NCBI RefSeq assembly: GCF_003991135.1
Contig: NZ_CP016379.1
Coordinates: 1,178,001 to 1,242,000, forward strand
DNA from: Anoxybacter fermentans
Lineage (GTDB): Bacteria > Bacillota > Halanaerobiia > DY22613
Reading direction: 5' to 3'
DNA length: 64,000 bases
Shown piece by piece: positions 59,401-64,000 of this stretch (its first letter is position 1; every line of letters starts with the position of its first letter). The notes beneath the pieces were generated by a model that saw nothing but the letters and a program-made list of their open reading frames with translations, did no database searches and was not told the DNA's origin. A program made the translations under genes and the position numbers.

Positions 59401-59574
59401 TCTAACTGCATTTTACCTGAATTTTTATTTTACTCAATTGAATTAGTGAAAATTAACATTTTTTAATTGCATTCCGAAAGACAAGTGTATACGCATTACT
59501 CAAAAGGGCTAAAACAACACCCTATAAGAAGGTTATTTGTTTGTGTTTCTATTCACCAAATTGTATACAGTAAA

Positions 59575-60069
59575 TTATTTTACAAATGATTTAAAATCCT
59601 CAAAAATTTCGTTAACTCTTTTGCTATTTTTGCCACTAATAATTATTACCCATTCCCCCTTTCGCCAGGAAATATATTTTCGTCCTCCGGTTTTAGCAGT
59701 CCAGTAATTAAAAAACAAAGGAATATTAATATCCAATGAACCAGTTTTAATATTTCCCATAGAGAAATTTTTATATTTTAAAAAAAATAAACCAGCTGAA
59801 GTAGTTTTCTGAAAATGAATAGCTGCAAATAATACTTGTTTATTACCCGAACCTATTGTGGCTGCATAAAGTTCCTTGGTGTCATCCAGGTGAAAATCTT
59901 CCATAAACTTATTTGTTATATTACTAGTTATAGAATAACCAGAGACAAAATCTTGTAAAGCGTGAATATCATTGGGAATGGGAAAATTAAATTTGTTTGT
60001 TATTACATATATAACAGAAATAATAATCAGAACTATTACTACCCATTTAAAACCATTTTTAAATATCAA
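59575..60069 (-). CDS. Membrane-anchored protein of unknown function
   Basis: I do not recognise this 164-residue protein. It has one N-terminal hydrophobic segment (about residues 8-26) that could anchor it or act as a signal peptide. A soluble alpha/beta domain rich in Lys, Phe and aromatic residues follows, ending with SGKNSKRVNEIFEDFKSFV. The frame is intact although both neighbours are pseudogenes. A strong ribosome site (AAAGGGGGTAAAT) precedes ATG 60069. Confidence 0.55.
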   Translation of the reverse strand: MIFKNGFKWVVIVLIIISVIYVITNKFNFPIPNDIHALQDFVSGYSITSNITNKFMEDFHLDDTKELYAATIGSGNKQVLFAAIHFQKTTSAGLFFLKYKNFSMGNIKTGSLDINIPLFFNYWTAKTGGRKYISWRKGEWVIIISGKNSKRVNEIFEDFKSFVK

Positions 60070-60178
60070 AATATTTACCCCCTTTATATTTTAATATTGT
60101 TCCGTCAAATTTTCTCCCTTTTTCAAGGGGCAAAAGCTTGATTTTTCCTTGTAGGGTCGGGATTTTCCTGAAAAAAAG

Positions 60179-60251
60179 GAATCCCTCCCCCTGAAGTAGT
60201 AGGTAGTAGTTGACCAAAATACAACTCACTACACCCAGAATGGAGGGATTC
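60179..60251 (+). repeat. Inverted repeat covering the transposase ribosome binding site
   Basis: GAATCCCTCC (60179-60188) is the exact complement of GGAGGGATTC (60242-60251). The second copy contains the GGAGG site of the transposase frame at 60259. A transcript entering from outside would fold and hide this site, a known way for insertion sequences to avoid activation by read-through. Confidence 0.65.
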
Positions 60252-60258
60252 GTAAGTT

Positions 60259-61591
60259 ATGATTCGTCAACCACTACTCAATATCCTCTTAAATTCTTTA
60301 TTAAATTTTCTTCTTAATCTCTTTTTAATTCTTTCACAATATTTCCGTATTGATTTTAAACCATCTAACCAGATTGATGACAGCTACTCTAAATTAAACA
60401 ATCTTAATGATCCTTTACCTCTCGTAAAACCTGTTTACAAAGATTATCAAACATTACTCACTGAAGCTGAAAAAAACAGACAACCAATCAAACCTGTACG
60501 CAGAATTAAATCTTTAAATATTGATTTCGATGAATGCCCACACTGTTGAGCCCCTGAAGATTATCTCAGACTCTTTGGACGTAATCCAGATGGATATCAA
60601 AAACTTCAGTGTAAAGTTTGTAAATATCAATGAGCTCCAAAAAAGCCTCATCAACCTAAAACACATCCTACATACTATTGCCCATTTTGTGGCCATGCTC
60701 TCTCTAAAGAAAAACATAGAAAACATTACACCAAATACAAATGTAAAAACAATAACTGCCCTAAATGGGTTAATCAACGTAAAAGATATCGTTATCGTGC
60801 TTTTGATCTTGATCCAGAGGAATTAGAAATCTCATCTCTACAAAAAACACCAGTTAACCTGGCTAACAGCCATTACGGAACTTTTATAATCTCTAAAGCT
60901 ATTAATTTCTATATCGGATTAGGTCTCTCTTTACAACAAACTGTACAGGCTATCAAACTAACCTGGCAAATTTCTCAGTCAAAAATGGACAGTTTCATTA
61001 GCTGCTAAATTGGCACCCTTGATTTCAAAACTACCTTTACCTTTATCTGGTATTGTCGCTATCGATGAAACCTATGTCAAAGTTAAAGGCAAATGGCACT
61101 ACTTATTTACAGCCATCGATGATAAACATGATTTTGTCATCTCTCAGCATCTTTCTAAACATCGTGATGCTAAAGCTGCCCTTACAATTCTACAAAGGAT
61201 CATCAAACAATACGACGGTAAAAAATTCACTCTAATAACCGATAAAGCTCCAATCTATGAAGTTGCTGTACATACTGCTAAAGTATTTCTAAATGCCAAT
61301 ATCGATCACCACCAGATTAAAGGGCTTTTTCCCTATGGAATAGTCGATTACAGCAATGAAGCTTATCGGCCTTACAAAAACATAGTAAAACGCTTCTTTG
61401 GAATTTATAAATCACATTATAAACGACATAAAAGCTTCAGTTCTTTCGAAGGCGCTATCTCTCATACAATACTGTATCAGTTGTATTTCAACTACTTAAA
61501 ACCCCATGATTCATTTGGGGGTAAACCACCTTTGCAGATTACAGACTTCACTGGTCGAATAATTGAAAACTGGGCACAACTCATCAGATAA
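60259..61591 (+). pseudogene. DDE transposase with N-terminal zinc ribbons, interrupted (IS6-like)
   Basis: One transposase is spread over the plus strand. The N-terminal half carries four CxxC-type pairs (CPHC, CKVC, CPFC, CKNNNC). The catalytic half from 61010 has DETYVKVKGKWHYL (first Asp), LITDKAPIYE (second Asp) and KSFSSFEGA (Glu), resembling IS6/IS240 enzymes. It is broken by in-frame TGA at 60547-60549 and 60631-60633 and by a frameshift near 61000-61010. The stop at 61589 abuts a repeat end. Unless the TGA codons are read through, it is inactive. Confidence 0.8.
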
Positions 61592-61595
61592 TTTT

Positions 61596-61620
61596 ACTGC
61601 AAAAAGCTAATTTTTCATTT
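61596..61620. repeat. Left end of the 208-bp repeat next to the transposase
   Basis: ACTGCAAAAAGCTAATTTTTC matches the left end of the repeats (for example 41317) and then diverges after about 25 bases. The transposase stop codon is five bases away. The transposon may have inserted into, or replaced most of, a repeat copy. Confidence 0.65.
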
Positions 61621-61663
61621 CAATTTTTGCAACCCGAAGCTGGAGCTTCCTACCAACGGGAAT

Positions 61664-63022
61664 CTAACTTTCCATCTCCTTAATCACCATTTTACTCTTA
61701 CCTGTAGCAGGATTAATCGGAATTTCCTGTACTTCCTCAATCCAATAGTTTAAATTGGTTAAATTTTTTTCCTTAAGAATATCATCCATCTGCTTTCTAA
61801 TTTCTTTTTCAAGTAGTTCTTTATTTACACTTTTTTGTAACACCACCCTGATCTTAAATTCATGGGATGAAAGTTGAACAAACTGATATTTTTCCAATCC
61901 TTTTACTTCAATTTCATCAACAATTAGGGGATGAATAAAATCTTCTTTTCCATCTTCATTCTTAAACCACATTATTTCCTCATTTCGTCCCACTATCTTT
62001 TCTATTTTAGTATAGGGTAAGATTTCATTTTTATTCCTTTTTTTACCTTTTAATTTATCTGATAGCCGATATCTAATCAATGGCTGAGCAAAATTATATA
62101 GAGGAGTAAGATAAGTACAATCCTTATCTAATTCCATGTAATTAATATCATCAAAAAGATAAAGTCCGTGATAATCTCTTCTTCCTAATCCCAAAATTAT
62201 GGATTCACTGGCCCCGTAAATATCAAAAACTTCACTCTTTAAAACTGACTCAATATAATTTCTCAATGGTTTAGTAAGGGGCTCGCCCCCAGTAATTACT
62301 CTGATAACATTAACATGAATTTTTCCCTCACTAATTAAATCACAGAGAATCTGTACTCCCGAGGGATAGCCGATAATTACATTTGGTTGAAAATCCTGAA
62401 TCTTATCTACCCACTTATTAAGGGGCATGTTAATATTGACCAAAAGAGGTTCAAAGCCAAAACCTTTAATACCGGCATTGGCAGCCATGACTCCGCCAAA
62501 TCTACCCTCTGTAGCAGCAATATAAGCTACTCTGATACCATCTAAAACTCCAATCTTCATGATATCTTTAATTTCAAACTCACCTTTACAGGCTCTAAAA
62601 CCGGCAGCCAGAACAGTCTCCCAGGCTGGTTTATCATAGATAAAATATGTGGGTTGTCCTGTACTACCAGAAGAATGAACTACAGTATATTGATTTAAAT
62701 ATTTTTCATCTTGATAGCAGGACTTTTTAAGAAATTTCTCGATATCTTTTCGATTTAGTTCTTCCCTAGTAGTTAGTTGATCAAAATTTTCAATAAAAAT
62801 TTTTTTATCAATAGGAGGTAACTCGGAGATAGGAATCTCATCAAGATCCTTTTTTCTTATTCCATGACTGGAATAGTAGTCCCGATAAAATTTTGAGTTG
62901 TTGTAAGCATACTTTAACAATTTTCTAAAACCATATTCCCTGATTTTAATAATCTCTTCTCTTGATTTGTAAAAATTTCTGCTCAATTTCCAGGCCTTGA
63001 AAACTAAACTAAAGTAATTCAT
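61664..63022 (-). CDS. Adenylate-forming enzyme, PaaK/CapK-like
   Basis: This 452-residue enzyme resembles phenylacetate-CoA ligase and the CapK-related group. Features are the ATP-binding loop VVHSSGSTGQPTYFIYDKP (about residues 113-131), ITGGEPL (about 246), and IYGASE (about 269), followed by the RYRLSDKL region. The C-terminal domain ends with NPATGKSKMVIKEME, containing the catalytic-type Lys. It should activate a carboxylic acid as an acyl-adenylate and transfer it to CoA or another acceptor. The substrate is unknown. It is a single-gene unit downstream of the GntP-like gene and a terminator. Confidence 0.85.
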   Translation of the reverse strand: MNYFSLVFKAWKLSRNFYKSREEIIKIREYGFRKLLKYAYNNSKFYRDYYSSHGIRKKDLDEIPISELPPIDKKIFIENFDQLTTREELNRKDIEKFLKKSCYQDEKYLNQYTVVHSSGSTGQPTYFIYDKPAWETVLAAGFRACKGEFEIKDIMKIGVLDGIRVAYIAATEGRFGGVMAANAGIKGFGFEPLLVNINMPLNKWVDKIQDFQPNVIIGYPSGVQILCDLISEGKIHVNVIRVITGGEPLTKPLRNYIESVLKSEVFDIYGASESIILGLGRRDYHGLYLFDDINYMELDKDCTYLTPLYNFAQPLIRYRLSDKLKGKKRNKNEILPYTKIEKIVGRNEEIMWFKNEDGKEDFIHPLIVDEIEVKGLEKYQFVQLSSHEFKIRVVLQKSVNKELLEKEIRKQMDDILKEKNLTNLNYWIEEVQEIPINPATGKSKMVIKEMES

Positions 63023-63204
63023 CTATCTCTACCACCCGTTTCCTGAATTTTAGATTTATCCATTCTCTAACCATATTTTATGTTCTGTTAATTTATATAG
63101 AACTTAAAGTGACCTTCTTGATAACTAACTCCCACCTTTATATAAAAAAGTTCTAAAACTTTGTTTCGGTAACTTACTTTAAAATTCCTTCTCTTTACAT
63201 CAAA

Positions 63205-63238
63205 CAAAATAAAACCCGGGCCATCAAAAGCCCGGGTC
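63205..63238 (-). terminator. Terminator of the GntP-like permease gene
   Basis: ACCCGGGC (63214-63221) pairs perfectly with GCCCGGGT (63230-63237), followed on the minus strand by a U-rich run. It lies just past the stop codon at 63244. Confidence 0.85.
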
Positions 63239-63243
63239 TTAAA

Positions 63244-64000
63244 TTAAACAAATATAGTAGAAAGGATAAATACCACAATAATTGTAGTTATACCCTGAAT
63301 AAGAGTAGCCAATGAATGGGTTTTATAAGCTGTGGAAGTGTCAAGATTGGAGAACTGGCTAACTACCCAGAAATAACTATCATTAGCATGGGAAATGGTC
63401 ATAGCACCAGCACCAATGGACATTACAACCAGTGCTCTGGCAACTTCAGAATTCAAACCTAATTCTGGTAAAATCGGACTGACTAAAGCAGCAGTTGTGA
63501 TAAGTGCCACCGTTGAAGAACCTTGAGCTGTTTTCAGAGCAGCAGCTATAATAAAAGGTAAAAAGATTCCCAGGTGATACTGAGATAAGGTATTTCCCAG
63601 ATATTCTCCAATTGGGGTAGCTTTCAAAATTGCTCCAAAAGCTCCACCAGCCCCGGTAATCATTATGATAGATGCAGCATTTTTGAGTCCTTCCCCAACC
63701 CAGCCATTTATATATTCTTCACTCCATCTGGGTAACAACCTGAAAGCAATGAAAATACCAATTATTAACGCTACAGTCGGATCTCCAAAGAAATCAAAGA
63801 AGGTTTTAATTCCACCTTCACCAAATGGATGGCTTGGAAAATCAGCAATTGATTTTAAAGTAATCAAAATGATAGGAACAACAATTGGTGCAAAAGCATC
63901 TATTGGCTTTGGTAGGTCAATATCCCCTTCTTTAGTTTCCACTTCAATATCTGGTTCAATATAATATCTGGATGCAATTTTTGTAGACCATAGGTAACCA
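63244..64000 (-). CDS. GntP-family permease, C-terminal part
   Basis: The frame is open to the right edge, so the N-terminal part lies outside. About 251 residues are visible. There is a hydrophilic loop (about YIEPDIEVETKEGDIDLPKP) followed by six or so membrane spans. The GntP features GAGGAFGAILKATPIGEYLG and ALKTAQGSSTVALITTAAL are clear, and GAGAMTISHANDSYFWVVSQ near the end is diagnostic. Relatives import gluconate, D-serine or other organic acids by proton symport. The substrate here cannot be fixed. Confidence 0.9.
   Translation of the reverse strand, partial: GYLWSTKIASRYYIEPDIEVETKEGDIDLPKPIDAFAPIVVPIILITLKSIADFPSHPFGEGGIKTFFDFFGDPTVALIIGIFIAFRLLPRWSEEYINGWVGEGLKNAASIIMITGAGGAFGAILKATPIGEYLGNTLSQYHLGIFLPFIIAAALKTAQGSSTVALITTAALVSPILPELGLNSEVARALVVMSIGAGAMTISHANDSYFWVVSQFSNLDTSTAYKTHSLATLIQGITTIIVVFILSTIFV

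Noticed and set aside
1-64000. tRNA and rRNA genes
   Set aside because: No cloverleaf, CCA-ended gene or rRNA core segment was recognised by eye in the gaps; a tRNAscan or Infernal run would be decisive.

Overview
The window looks like a chromosomal segment of a low-GC, anaerobic, fermentative Firmicute, most likely a member of the Halanaerobiales or a close relative. The reasons are the N-terminus of a sucrose-phosphate synthase-like protein resembling that of Halothermothrix, a complete selenocysteine-dependent glycine reductase operon, a group-B-like [FeFe] hydrogenase, the Firmicute order rpmB / yloU-yloV-recG-rsmD-coaD, and small exported beta-rich proteins that hint at an outer membrane. 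Nearly every intact gene is on the minus strand; rpmB is the one intact plus-strand gene. The taxonomic call is inference, because no rRNA or tRNA gene was seen.

Layout. 0-5.8 kb: a sugar operon in transcription order lacI-type regulator, PfkB sugar kinase, solute-binding protein, two ABC permeases, and a sucrose-phosphate synthase-like gene cut by the window edge. 5.8-9.6 kb: beta-rich exported protein, endonuclease III, PolX, HAD phosphatase. 9.6-14.5 kb: a decay zone with small lipoproteins, a frameshifted IS1182-like transposase, an IS256 remnant and an HD-GYP remnant. 14.6-18.7 kb: a gliding-type (GldA/F/G-like) ABC exporter with a DUF4340 protein. 19-24 kb: a Ddl-like ATP-grasp ligase, an unknown protein and a first TldD/PmbA pair. 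24.4-32 kb: coaD, rsmD, recG, yloV, yloU, rpmB and a formate/nitrite-family channel. 32-33 kb: a broken mobA.

32.9-41.3 kb is the metabolic centrepiece: glycine riboswitch, grdX, trxB, trxA, grdE, grdA, grdB, grdC, grdD. grdA and grdB each contain one in-frame UGA followed by a SECIS-like hairpin. The operon should reduce glycine to acetyl phosphate using electrons from the thioredoxin system, and it is switched by glycine itself. 41.5-47.1 kb holds malic enzyme, two-subunit class I fumarase, an XRE regulator and an [FeFe] hydrogenase with a [2Fe-2S] partner. 47.2-50.1 kb holds two TPR proteins. 50.4-53.5 kb holds a DnaE-type polymerase whose promoter carries two LexA-box matches and whose catalytic aspartate motif is altered. 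54-57.6 kb holds a second TldD/PmbA pair and a YgjP-like metalloprotein. 57.7-61.6 kb is a second decay zone (NUDIX, MFS and transposase pseudogenes). 61.6-64 kb has a PaaK/CapK-like adenylate-forming enzyme and a GntP-family permease cut by the window edge.

The most striking unexplained structure is a family of near-palindromic intergenic repeats of about 208 bp: seven full-length copies, three shortened copies, and several solitary ends. They fold into long hairpins, show paired changes in the two arms, sit next to stop codons, and twice lie between a stop codon and a terminator. Other leads are a LacI-family regulator with two tandem DNA-binding domains and operators that look doubled, an SOS-controlled DnaE with an Asp-to-Asn change in its active site, and a thioredoxin reductase fused to a cysteine-less thioredoxin domain.
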